In this document: piece after piece, positions 24,133-35,324 of the stretch
Position numbering within the stretch: the stretch's first letter is position 1
Layout: every line of letters starts with the position of its first letter
From: Sordariomycetes sp. S80-01Y
Lineage: Eukaryota; Ascomycota; Sordariomycetes
NCBI GenBank assembly: GCA_037042185.1
Contig: JAXQJY010000030.1
Location: forward strand, 992,001-1,056,000
Length of the DNA stretch: 64,000 nucleotides
Direction: 5' to 3'
Position numbers and translations under genes: made by a program
The notes under the pieces: generated by a model
Told to the model about the DNA's origin: nothing
Databases searched by the model: none
What the model saw: only the letters and a program-made list of their open reading frames with translations

Positions 24133-24147
24133 AGGTACTTCGTACCT
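24133..24147. repeat. Palindrome AGGTACTTCGTACCT
   Basis: Perfect six-base arms AGGTAC/GTACCT around TTC. Related copies occur at 34547-34560, 34564-34578 and, as GTACGGAGTAC, at 51866-51876; all lie outside genes. Confidence 0.7.
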
Positions 24148-24865
24148 CTATCCTGTTGCCCTCCCCCATGTGCGAATCCTGTTACTCGGAGACTTGTGGC
24201 AGGCTACGGCACTCCGTACTTTGTGGCAAACCCAGTGATTCCTGGGCAAAGCAAGGAAACGGTACTAGCGCTGCTAAGCACAGAACGAACTGTGCGTGCG
24301 TGCCAAGAGGTCGCGAGGCACAGAGTTGCGGGACTGCCGGATAGCGTTCGTTGAAGATGGGGTAGAGGTGCAGGGAGAGGGAGCGACCAGGGATGTGCTG
24401 TAGGCGTGTAGCTGAAAAGCTGCAAGTACAGTCCTGGACGCTTCGCCATTGGCCACGGGGCTGATCCGACTTAAGACTCGAGCGTTGGGGCAGTTGTCAA
24501 GACTGAGCACTAGACCAAGTCCAGACGGAAGAGCAGACGAAGAAGCAAAGACAAGTCCAGTGGACGGACGAATGGGGACCAGAAGCCAGCTTGCAGTGCC
24601 ATCAACCATCCTGCATACCATCCTGCATACTGGTGGGTTGCAGGAAGGGGAGGCTGGCCAGGGACAGGCGAACTTGCAAGGCAGCACGGTTCGGGAAAGC
24701 ATCCACACTGCTTCGACCGATAAGGGACGTTCACATGCTAGCGCGAGGGAAGATGGGGGAAGAAGGATGGGCGCAGTTGGAACCCATATCCTGGCATAGG
24801 ATCCTGGCATGCCTGGCATGCTTGGGCCCTCGGGTTCTCTCTCAGAGGTGGTTGACAGGAGGGCG

Positions 24866-24919
24866 AAGGTCGAGGTCACGGTCGAGGTCGAGGTTACGGT
24901 CGAGGTCACGGTCGCGGTG
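24866..24919. repeat. Short tandem repeat, unit about GGTCGAGGTCAC
   Basis: About four imperfect 12-base units made of GGTCGA and GGTCAC/GGTTAC hexamers. Read in frame it gives Val-Glu-Val-Thr on the plus strand and Thr-Ser-Thr-Val on the minus strand. It lies in a gene-free region. Confidence 0.75.
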
Positions 24920-27900
24920 CCGCTGCACTGTTGCACTACTGCCACGGCAAAGCCAAGAACTGGCAGCTGGGGTTTTGTGGAGCTGGCTAAATACGCAAGG
25001 TACCTCCTCCGTACCCGTACCTGTTCCGACTGGGAGTCCCCATCGCACCCGCCAACCTGATTGAGGTGCCACTGCAGTGATCGCTCCAGCCTTCTGGAAG
25101 CTCTTTTTCGCTCCGAATCCTTCCCTGACTCCAGGCGTTGCACGATGCGAGAACCAACAAGGAAGACCGTCGCCCGATCCTCATCACTAAACGAGCAGAT
25201 CGGTCTCATGTTAAGTCTCAGGAAACTACGCTGCCTACGCCATGGATCCGACCTTCCTCTCCTCCAGCCTCCGCTTCCTTCCTCCACCTGCTCTTCTTGA
25301 CTACATCTTGTTTGATCTTCAGCCTCAGCCACCTGGATTGGTTAGACAGCTGCGCGTCACTCACACCCCCCGTCCCCTGTCATGTCAGGTATCCGCGCCT
25401 AAAATATCTCGTCCCCAAGCCTCACGGGCCACCTATCGCAGGTCAAATACACATGATGCTTCGTCCACGCTTGACGCTGCCGGCGAACCGCTTTCCGATT
25501 GAGGCCTGCTCAGTACTAAGGAGACAGCGCCGCCCGCTCGTCGCGACATCATCGTGCCGAGCCTCGTTAGCCAAGATCCCACCAGCCGCATGGCCAACTG
25601 CAACTCTGCCATTGGCGATGCATCACCGATCGACCACACCCATCCTTGACGTCAATCATGGCAGCTTTTGTTTCCGAAAGGCCTTGGAGAAACTGCCCGC
25701 GTCTGATGCGAGGGCTGCAAACATCTGCCGATAGCCTGCCTTGCCCGCCTACATTACCTGACGAGTACCTTGCTTTCCTATATTCAGGGAGTGCTTCACC
25801 GCACCGGGCTAGGCCGTCCCTGCACGTTACATGCATGCATGTGCTCGCTGAGATGGTGGTCAACGTCCCCCCTAGGCGGCTGAAACCCAGTCGAAACCAT
25901 CGTGCGGCCTCGCTTAGAAACAGTCAGCCTTCACTGCTCTTTGGACCTTTCAGGAGCCGATAGTCCTCTAGTCCTCATACCCTTTGCTAGCAAGGAATTC
26001 TTTGGCTTTGTTGTCCCACAGGCCCTTTGAGCTGGAGTTTATGCAGAGCCTCACGTCTCCTGCAATTGTGGGCGTGGGGGCTTGAGCGCTCGGAATTGAC
26101 TTCCTCATCGACGCCAAAAAAAACTCGCCTGCCCCGGCCTACTTCGTCCCGCACCCGAGACAACAAGGGCTACAACATGGGCTTGACCCTGTACACAGCG
26201 GAGTCCAACTGAATACGTCCGCTGGCCCGCAGCCAACTTTTATTACTTACGAAGTAATCAAACCGGGTCGGCCGACCAGGACCAAGTCCCACGCAATGGA
26301 GCACTGACAGGCCAGGGTCTCCCGGCCCTACTACACTGCTCCTTGCCCCAGTTGTGCTAGAACAGGTTACAGTGTCGAAAATCATGTCACGTTCGCCTTG
26401 ACCAGGGCCAGCTGGAGTCGGCCGCCATAATTTGTGTCCTGGGTTCTCCTACCAAGCTGATACGAGGCTTTGCAAATGGGAGAAATCCCCTTTCTTCCAT
26501 TAGCTTTCGACCCGCGAGGTATTCACGGCAAATTGATTTCCCTTCGCTTTTTGGGCCCTGAATGGAAGTATAAATGATCTCATGAGGATATCTACTGGTC
26601 AGTAAATAGCAAGGGACCACTTCCGGTGTCGTCAAGGGCCTTCTGCATGCGTGCTCGAGGATAACTTCCTGCAAGATGGCGCGCTTTTGAGACATTGTAG
26701 CCACGCAGCACTAGTGTTGAGCCTGGATCCCCATCATTGGCGGAATCAGTCTCCGACACAAGTCTTGAACGTCTAAGTCAAGCCTAGTTTCGGCACCTGG
26801 CCGGTCTCTGACTGTGCGGGCCACCGTGGGAAGGGTTCAACATCGGCCAGGGTCGAAGTTCTTTACTGGGGGCTTTGACCATGGAGAAGGCGAATGCCTA
26901 CTGCGTAGTGCCTGGATAGCATGCTGAGGGGGTTAGGGTTCTGTTTCCACGATATTCAGCGACGCAGGGCCGGGCGAACCACCATGCAGTGCCGGCGGTG
27001 CATGCACTCGGCGCTGGGCATGCCGCTGAACCCCACGCAAGCGTTCGGCACGCTGTTGAGAAGGCCGCGCGGCGCAATCGAATCCAGCGCATAATTCCCG
27101 TGGTTGAAGAGCTTCATGGCGTCTTTACTCCTTCCACTCGCTCGAATCAGAACTGCCTTTGCGTCCTCAGTCGAAGCCAGCTCAGACAGCGGCCAGAGTC
27201 CCTCACTTCCACGGGAGACAGCGCTCTCTGAGCGGCGTCGGGCTCGTTCATGCAGCCAGGCGAGCCTGCCACTTCTCTGTCGCATTCCTTAGCTTCACTG
27301 GACGCCCGCTCAAGTAACTTGTTTAGACTGCGCAAGTATTGCTTCGGCGAAGGTCGTGGTTGGCGCAGAAGGTCACAGTCAGGGCCTTGCAGTAGTAAGA
27401 TCGCCAAAGGCGCCGGCTTGCGCATGCAGGGTCGACTTCGGGTACCTCAAGTCGCTATACCCGCGTATCTCTATCCGCAACAGAGTTCCGCCCTGAAAGT
27501 GACAGGAGCCGAAAAGAAAACAGCTAGCCGAGGGCAAGCGGTGAGCGGTGAGCGGCGAGTCACGCCATCTCGGCCCAGGAGAAAAACCTTGAAGCCCATC
27601 CGGTTCCTGTACTGAGCGAATTCAGCGAGTAACCACTGGCCGCAGCTGCTCAAGGTTCTCCCGGCACTCTGGAAAGTGCTCCACGGCAATATATCGATTC
27701 GGGATCCGCCCGTGCGCAACGGCCTCGACGTTCTGGGCTCAATGACATACTCTGCGCGTGATATATGACATCTGACGCAGTAATGCCTTGATTGGGCTGT
27801 GCAATTTCGACAAATGCGTTCAACCGCAACCGCCTAGGTAATACAAGGGACACGAGCCAGCAGCTGCATAAACCAGTCGGAGCGAATTGAATGCCGGGTA

Positions 27901-30220
27901 AGATGTCTACCCTGCCCACTTTAGCTCAGAAGTGGCCTGACGGTGAAGGCGGCCCGTCTTGCAGGTTCGTGACAGCCACGCTCGGAACCTGTTGCGAAGG
28001 CAAACTGACGAGTGAGGTCCGCTTCCGCCAGGCAGCCAGACGGCAGCTGGTGGAGGCTAGTCTGCCCGTAGTTTCCTAATAAGATGGAGTCGGGCGGCGT
28101 GCGGATAAGGTCTTGAATGCGTTAGCACCGAGACTAGACGAAGTGACCAGCCACCAGACGCAACCGACGGCAAGCGGTGTTTGGCCCATTGCTGAGCCGA
28201 GAAGGAAGAAAAAAAAAAGTCAAACAAAAGAGACTGCAGATGACGAGGACCTGCACATTGCTGTGCACTAGTTGCAGAGCATGCGAGCTTGAGTGCCGAA
28301 TCTGGTGCACCGTGGATACGGTCCTTGCCTCTCTTGTTGAATCGGTGGTAAGGGCAGAAGTAACCTCAGACCACCTGTCGTCATTGGATCGGAAACGAAG
28401 GGGGTTTTGGTCGCAGCTGCAGCAAGGACTCAATCTAGGAACGCGCGGTGGCTGGGTGTCGTCCCATTGCTTTTGCCTCAGCGTCTGGTGTCGCTGTGCC
28501 AGTGCTGAGGAGGAGGTTGGAAAGAACTCGAGCTTGAAGGGTGAAGCTAAAGATCTGATGCGGGGCTCACCCACAGCAATGTGGATCCGCTACGCCAGAT
28601 CTCATCCTGTCCTGGATTTTTCTATATCTCATCATATGGGGACAAGCGGCATACCTTTACCCTTGGTCATATATCACATTTTCGGACGAGGACCAAGCGA
28701 GGGCAGCTGTCCCTGTTCCCCAATCATGGCTGGGCCACCGGATCTAAGGAACTGAACTGTGCGCAAGGTAGCACAAGCGCCATGCAGCCGGCAAACGCAC
28801 ACGTCGAGCACCTTTCGTGACGGCAGGCAAGGCACCTTGGCCCACAGATGAGCTCCAACATCCTACGCCCACGGTGCCCACAGCCCAAGATCAGCTGAAG
28901 AGCAGCCATTGTGGTTTCCTTTTCAAGAAGAATGCAACGACGGGACAGTCCTATCGCCCGATACCCTTATGCGAGGTGACGGACTCGTGATCCGGTTAAC
29001 GCAGAGTCCGTATTCAGTCAGCAATTTATCATCCGCGCCCGACAGTTTGGTCCACAACTATCAGTGTCCATGATCACCGACCGGGATGCTACCCTCGAGG
29101 ATTGACCACACGTACGCATACGTCCATACATATCCAGATCGAACTGTCGGTCTGGGACCACGGGGGGCGTGTGCTGCTACCCGAACCGTTGGCACGGCCT
29201 GGTTCCCCGTACCCGCGCTTCGGATCTTTGCTCACGACAGGCCTCCTTTCTTCTCTCTCGTCCCAACAGGCGCGCCGATCGGTGTTGGCTCGACGCTGTC
29301 TGTTGGGACCCACTCTGGCATTAGTGGCAGCCGCGGCCTTTGGCTCAGCAGTTGGGTTGGAGGCTTTCTGATGTCTCACTCGAAGCCGCGCGACCATTTG
29401 TCCAAGAGGCAACACGCAACAGCCAAGCGAGGCCTGGAACTCCAGTCCTGCGAGGCTCACCAGCTGTATTTCGACCGGGGTTCAAACCTTGGAGGCAATT
29501 CTGCCCGTCGGGCGATGCCCTGTCTCATGTTCCAGAAGATGAAAGACGATCCTTCTTGCTGTGGCCGCGTCGCGGCGGCCCATTGGCAACCGCCCATGTC
29601 GGCTGAAGAAGCATGGCCATGGCATTGGTCCGCACGTTGAGCTTGCCACGCCGAATACGCGGTGTCTCAGACGACACGCAGACGAAAGAGCTGAGCGGAC
29701 TTTCGGAGCAGCCTCCGGGACAGCCCTGGGCGGCTTGTTTCTCAACACCACCAGTTAGTTAGTTCACCTGCAACGGCCGACGCGGCGCCTCAATGCACGA
29801 AACCAGGCCGCGAAGCCAGGCCGCTCAGAGACTACTTGGCCACTGGAGTCTCCCCCGGCCCTAGAGAATCCTTAGTCTCATTCTATTGAGGGGGAGTTGA
29901 ACGACTGGCTGTCTGAGTCTGGTTGATTGGGACGGCACGGCAGGCATTCGCGTGTCGCCACACGCAAGTCATCGGATCGATTTCTATCTATCTCGATGCT
30001 CTGTCATAGCTCGGCTGTTGGATCTTGCCAACCGATCGATCTCACACGAGAGGGGGGGAAAAACCAAAGAACAAGAACAAGAAACTGCATTCCTTCTGAG
30101 CTGGTTGAACACTCAGCGAAGACCCAACCATGGCTTGGGTGGAAAATACGCTCCGCCGGACTCCAAGTAAGCAAAACCGAAAACCCGACGTCTTCCGCCG
30201 CGTGACACGAGATGCCAAGT

Positions 30221-33200
30221 CTAGGTTGATGTATCGAGCTTCACCTCCTCAAGCTTGATCTCCGATTCATGCTTGCGATCGGGTGCGAGATTGGGTGTGG
30301 CAGCAGCCCCTTCTTCGCCAGTGGTGAGACCTTTTCGTATCGCGAGAACGCTGTCCACAATGACTGCATCGATACCCTCCTTTACTTGTCGCTGTGTTCT
30401 ATTAGTATACGACTTCTTCGACGCTGGGCTGAGGGTCATGTCTTACCTGTACCAGCAAAGGATCATTGTTGGACGCGCCGTAGCTGACGCAAATCAACCC
30501 TGTCTCCTTTACTACCTTGACCAGTCTGGGGCTATTAATCAACGGCTCCGCTGCCGATACGATACCAAGCAAGTTCCATCGACTCGCAAATCGAATCGCC
30601 TCTTGCAGTGATGAGGCCCGGATGTCGCCGACGGGGGTACAACCCGCATCTGTTAAGAACAAGATCGGGATGCTGGGCTGTTTGTAGCTCAAGCAGAGGC
30701 AAATATCCGGGTTGAAGGACGAGAAGATGATGTGTCGCTCTCCCGCTAGATCGTAGACCTTTGACAAGACCGTATCGCAGAAGGAGTTCAACTCCACGGC
30801 GTAGGTGTCCATCTCGTGCTCCTCGCTCTCGTGGAGCATGGGGTACTTCATCTCAATGTTGAATCCAATCCTCTCCGGCAGCTTGCGGAAGAGGTCTTCC
30901 AACGTTGCGAACGGTGCTTGGATGAACTTGCCGCGAGAGTTGGCCTTGAAGCCCTTCTCCTTGAAGTCGCGAGTGTGCTTCATCCGCTCGTCCAGCTCCT
31001 CATGATGCCCCGTCCCGGCGATGCCCAAGGACTGGGAACGGGTCGGGGCGAAGCTGTTACTGCGGTTCCTCCTAGGACCGTCGCCGTTCGGACGCGTCTG
31101 CGTCGTGGTCTGTGCGTGGTTCGGCTGCTGGTGGTTGTGCCTGCTGCTGTCTGGGTTGATGTGCAGGAATTGCTCCAGCGTGAGAGTATGTACTGGAGCA
31201 TCGATTCCGGTCTCACTGACCAGGAAATCATGGTACACTACCGGCACATGATCCTTGGTGAGCTGGACGTCAAACTCTACATAATGCGCACCCAGATTGG
31301 CCGCGGCAATGAAGGACGGCAGCGTGTTCTCTCCGAGCTGGAGGGACTGGTTCGACGTCATGTTCTTGCCCAGACCACGATGGCCGATGAGCATCGTCGA
31401 CGAGAGCTTCTTCCAATATGTCTGCCTGGACGTGACCTCCATCTTGGGGTGGTAGAAGGGAGTGATGACGAGGAAGTTGAAGTTGACGGTTCCTATAACG
31501 TCAAGATTCGACGACATGATGGGAACGCAAACGTCGCCCTGCAGATTCACTCTCCCGCCGCCCAAGTTCGGCTTGATGGTCGAGAGGAGGGCAACCGCGC
31601 GGCCGATTTTGTGCTTCTCGTTGCCGGAGTAGGTCGGCACGATGTCGAAGAAGAGCTTGACCTTGGTGGCCTCTTGCGTCGTAAACACGATGGGCTCGGT
31701 AGAAACGTTCTCGTGGACTGGGAGGTCGATGATAGTAGGCTCGCCGGTTGCACCACTCGCCGAGATGACGACGGACAGCGCAGTGTCCAACTGCGTATTG
31801 TGCGCTTCGTTTAACGGGATGCGATCCAAACTCACGGCCTCGGTCCGTTTCCTCAAATCCATCGACCCGAGACTGACGTGCACCAAGCTCTCATTGGTGA
31901 GGTACCTGTGACCAAAGGTTTTGACCGGCTCTGCTGGGCGAGGGACATTGCCCTGGCCCATGCTCTTGCGCTCGTCGATGGACTTAGTCGTCCCATTCTC
32001 ACCTGGAGTGGGCTGGGGCGAGCCGTTGACGTCGGCATTCTTCTCTTCTGGTGTATGCTCTGCCAACAGCTTGGCGATGTCCATGTGACCTCTCAACGCA
32101 GCATGTTCCTTTGCAGTCCAGCCTGAGGAGTCCAACCGCGAAACGTCCGCTCCCGCGCCAATGAGCAACTTGACGACTTGCAGATGCCCGTCCACAGCTG
32201 CAACGTGCAATGGAGTCCAAGCATACGAATTCTCTCCGATCTCGAGATCAGCCTTATTCGACTCGCTACCCTCGATGATTACTTTTGCACACTCATCATG
32301 ACCAAAACGCGCCGCGACATGCAAAGCCGTCTCCCCTGTGGCGTCCCTCCAGTTAATGTCGACACCAGCCTGTACGAGCATATCGACAATGACCTTGTAG
32401 TTTGCCTTGGTGGCTATTGCAAGCACAGCGCCGCTTTGAGCCACGGCCTTTCGAATTTCGACCTTTTCATTGGAGCTGGGCCGCCAGTTCTCACCCTGAA
32501 GGAGGGCCTGGGTAGTCAGAGGGTGGCCGCCGATGACGGCGAGGTGCAAGGGTGCTTGGCCGTCGTTATCTTGCCATTCAGGTGCATCGATGCCGTTTCT
32601 GACATCAAATTGGTCCCAGGCCTGCATGCGGGCCATTACAATCTGGCAAACCACTACGAAGCCGAATTGAGCGGCATAGTGGAGCGGCAACCTTCCGAAA
32701 GAATCCCTGCTTTTCAGGGCGGTGCGCTGAGAGGGCGACAGTGCGTCAAGCAGGTAGATCAGCGTCTGGACGGCTTGGTCATCTTTCGTGAGGATGTTGC
32801 TTTCGTCAGTGTTGATCGCCTTGGTGGGGAGGCTAGTCGAGACGGCGGGCTGGATGTGTCTGTTGAACTGGGTACCCGCAGGGACGGGGTAAGTGTTGGA
32901 GTCTTGGTTGCTTTGTGCGGTCTTAGTGCGACCGATGTGAATGACCAAGCGATGGATACAGTTCCTGCCATTGATGTCCTCCGGTTCTTCGAGGCTGTTG
33001 ATCTTGGAGAGGAGGTAGCTTATGCTCTTTCTCGAACGAGCTGAGATGGATCTCTGCAGGAGATTGAGGTAGAGTGTCTGAGAACCGACCTCAGCGCTCA
33101 CCTTGACCTCCTCCAGCCTCTTCTCCAAGCTTTCAACATCATCGTTACGGACTGCCTGGTCAAGGGCGTCGAGCTGAGCTTGCGGGAGTATTACCATGGC

Positions 33201-33902
33201 TTTGCTCGAGACTCTTCCCAGAGATCTGCTGGAGCGATCACTCCTGGCATCATCCATGTTCTGCGCATCGCCGAGGACATTCAGCCAGCGGTTGATGTCA
33301 GTCAACAGCCGCCCAATTCCTCCATCCTTGGCGAAGGGCTTCGTGTCGACTTTGGTGCTGATGTACCGATGCTGTGTAGCAATCTGCGGTACTTTTTTGT
33401 CTAGCTTCTTGGTGATCTTGACGAAGCCCCTCCTGTTAATCTCACCAAACCATTGGAGATTCCTCAACTGAGTCCTGAGATCGAGCAGCGCGCCCATGAC
33501 CTCCTCGATCTCATCTTGGTCCAGACTCTCGACCACATCGGGCACTCGTCCGTACCGATTCTGCAAGACGTGCAGACGGCGGCAGGCGTCAGCGAATTTC
33601 TTGTTGTAGAAGGCGTCGACGTCCTCGAGATTGCGATCTAGGGCGAAGAAGAACTCTGTCCAGGGGTTAGGAGGGGACCGCGTTTTTCGTTCCTCTCACG
33701 TTGAGAGCCCACCTGCTGGATCGACGGTCTCGCCATTCTTGACTTTCTGAGAGGCGGCCTTGATGAGTTTTTTGAGGCCTTTGTAGTTGATGTAGGATGC
33801 CGCCCATTCTGGGACTTGGTTGCGAGGGAGGCTTTCCCGTCTCGTCAGCAACGTCTTATCGAAGCGAGGGCAGGGGTAGGCCTACTTGCGACCGAACTTC
33901 AT
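30221..33902 (-). CDS. GDE1: Glycerophosphocholine phosphodiesterase with SPX and ankyrin domains (GDE1)
   Basis: GDE1 cleaves glycerophosphocholine to choline and glycerol-3-phosphate in the cytoplasm, feeding phosphate and phospholipid metabolism; the relative PHO81 is a phosphate-signalling CDK inhibitor. Exons are 33886-33902, 33713-33831, 30447-33655 and 30221-30391, giving about 1171 residues. The SPX domain (1 to about 170) starts MKFGRNLPRN, fixed by splicing a 17-base first exon, and has INYKGLKKLIK, the inositol-pyrophosphate-binding helix. Ankyrin repeats cover about 365-585 (GETALHVAARFGH, TPLHVAAVDGH). The GDPD domain has IGHRG (about 802), GENT (about 820), EFDV (about 839) and the second catalytic His in YHD (about 854). 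Intact catalytic residues favour GDE1 over the inactive PHO81. A low-complexity insert (about 885-930) interrupts the GDPD domain. The last intron precedes the final 57 residues. Confidence 0.9.
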
Positions 33903-35324
33903 CTTGATATCGACCCTGACGGGCGATCAAGATATAAGATCGGATTTCAAAGATGGGATGAGCAAAATGAGAGTATGACGATGAGAGGTTAGATGTGCGC
34001 TCTCTTGGCACACGGCCGGGGTTGTGGAGGGGTCGGCGGGCGGTCCTGACAGCCAGGGGCGCAAAGCCGTCTCTCTTTGATGTGCCAAAGTCAACAATCA
34101 ACAGAGCGCTGGACTCCAACAAAGCTCAACCACCAGTCCACGCTAAGGAGACGATGCGTTTTCCTCGCCAGAGGTGAAGAGGAAGGATGAGTCCGTCGGC
34201 GAGGATCGGGAATCTCGCCCCAATCGCAGCAACGGCGCCGTAGAAGCTGCTGGTGGCAGATGGAACCCACGGAATGCTCGCCTGCGCGCGCTGAACTCTG
34301 GGAGCCGACCAGTCAGATGCAGCAGCTCACAGAGCAAAGTAGATGCACAGATCCATGGTTTCCGGGCAAGGGTAGCAGAGGCGGTGAATGGGGAACGTGG
34401 AAAGAGAAGAGAAATCACTGGCAAGGGCCGAGGTGGAGGAGCGACAAGGCTTTTCTCGGCCGTGCTCCAGTCTTTGTCGACGGGACGGGGACGGACCTGG
34501 GAGTTGACGATGCCTTTCACGGGGGTGTGTCGCCCCTGTCCACCTGAGGTACTTCGTACTGTAAGGTGCTCCGTACCTACCTGGAAGTCCAGCCAGAGAA
34601 AAGAACGAGATGATGTGGAGTCAAGGGCCACGTGATTGAGTCATGGTGTCTCTAATTACGGAATGTGCTGAGATGGTGGAACTTGCCGGGAAACTTCGCG
34701 AAGCCATCGTGCGCCGTTCTGCTGCTCGTTGTGCGCTTTCGTTTGTCGTCGCAGCCTGCTGGCCATCGTCTTCAGGAAACCATCGCACGTATCGTGGATG
34801 AGGAATTTAAGGTGACATCAGCGCGCTACTACGACGGTCCACGGCACTGCAGGCGGCGTCCCGGCGGGTGTCGTGGTGGGGCCATGATACCATGATACCC
34901 AGAGGCTCAGGGCCTGCCCGGCCGTTCCAGGTGGCTTGCAAGGCTTTTGGGCTTGTGTTGCCAGGAGGCGCCCCAGGAGGCTCAACACCACCCACCTCGC
35001 TAGTACTCAAGTGGCCCGTCGACCAACCACATGACTCGCTCCCACCTCCGTGGCGTCTTGGCTGCCCGTGACTGGCCCCTGGCAGCCACAAGGAGGCCGC
35101 TCTCACCATCCACCTCATCTGCATGTAACCGCTAGCGAACGACGAGCTGCTGCTCTCTGATCTGCCATCAGCGATGCGTCGATGCATCGCGTCTGAGGAG
35201 AGCTCAGGCTTTCCTCAGGCTTTCAGATTCGATTGCAATTCAAAAGGGGTCTTCGTAGGCCGCGAGTGCGCTTGTAATTACAGTGTATACAAAAATCAGG
35301 GTTTGCTTGGTTGTACAGGATCTT
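33903..35324. other. Intergenic region upstream of GDE1
   Basis: It holds the GDE1 promoter/5'UTR and the 3'UTR of the next gene. Open frames at 34143-34635 overlap on both strands without motifs. Two GTAC palindrome relatives sit side by side at 34547-34578. Confidence 0.5.
34547..34578. repeat. Pair of GTAC-type palindromes
   Basis: AGGTACTTCGTACT at 34547 is followed by AGGTGCTCCGTACCT at 34564, two variants of the palindrome seen at 24133. Confidence 0.6.

Larger units (their letters stand above)
23023..30220. other. Gene desert of about 7 kb
   Basis: No gene could be supported. The left part (to about 24000) probably holds the leader and promoter of the C2H2 factor. The rest has many medium-sized open frames on all frames, as expected by chance in GC-rich DNA; the longest, 352 codons at 24274-25332 on the minus strand, begins without ATG and derives its regular TSTVTST stretch from a DNA tandem repeat. 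Short direct repeats and GTAC palindromes occur at 24100-25030. No tRNA, rRNA, transposase, reverse-transcriptase or terminal-repeat signature was seen. Confidence 0.5.

Noticed and set aside
24274-25332. Minus-strand open frame of 352 codons in the gene desert
   Set aside because: It begins without an ATG, has no domain, and its regular part comes from a DNA tandem repeat; GC-rich DNA gives such frames by chance.
25138-25734. Plus-strand open frame of 198 codons
   Set aside because: Composition unlike protein, no domain, and overlapping frames of similar length on both strands.
29460-29500. GGTTCAAACC, resembling a tRNA T-loop
   Set aside because: The flanking bases do not form a five-pair T stem, and no acceptor or anticodon arm is present.
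30816-31814. Plus-strand open frame of 332 codons
   Set aside because: It is the antisense shadow of the GDE1 catalytic region, whose family match is unambiguous. The same applies to 32178-33044.
34143-34635. Overlapping open frames of about 150-160 codons on both strands upstream of GDE1
   Set aside because: Neither has a motif or introns; the region is the expected promoter and leader.
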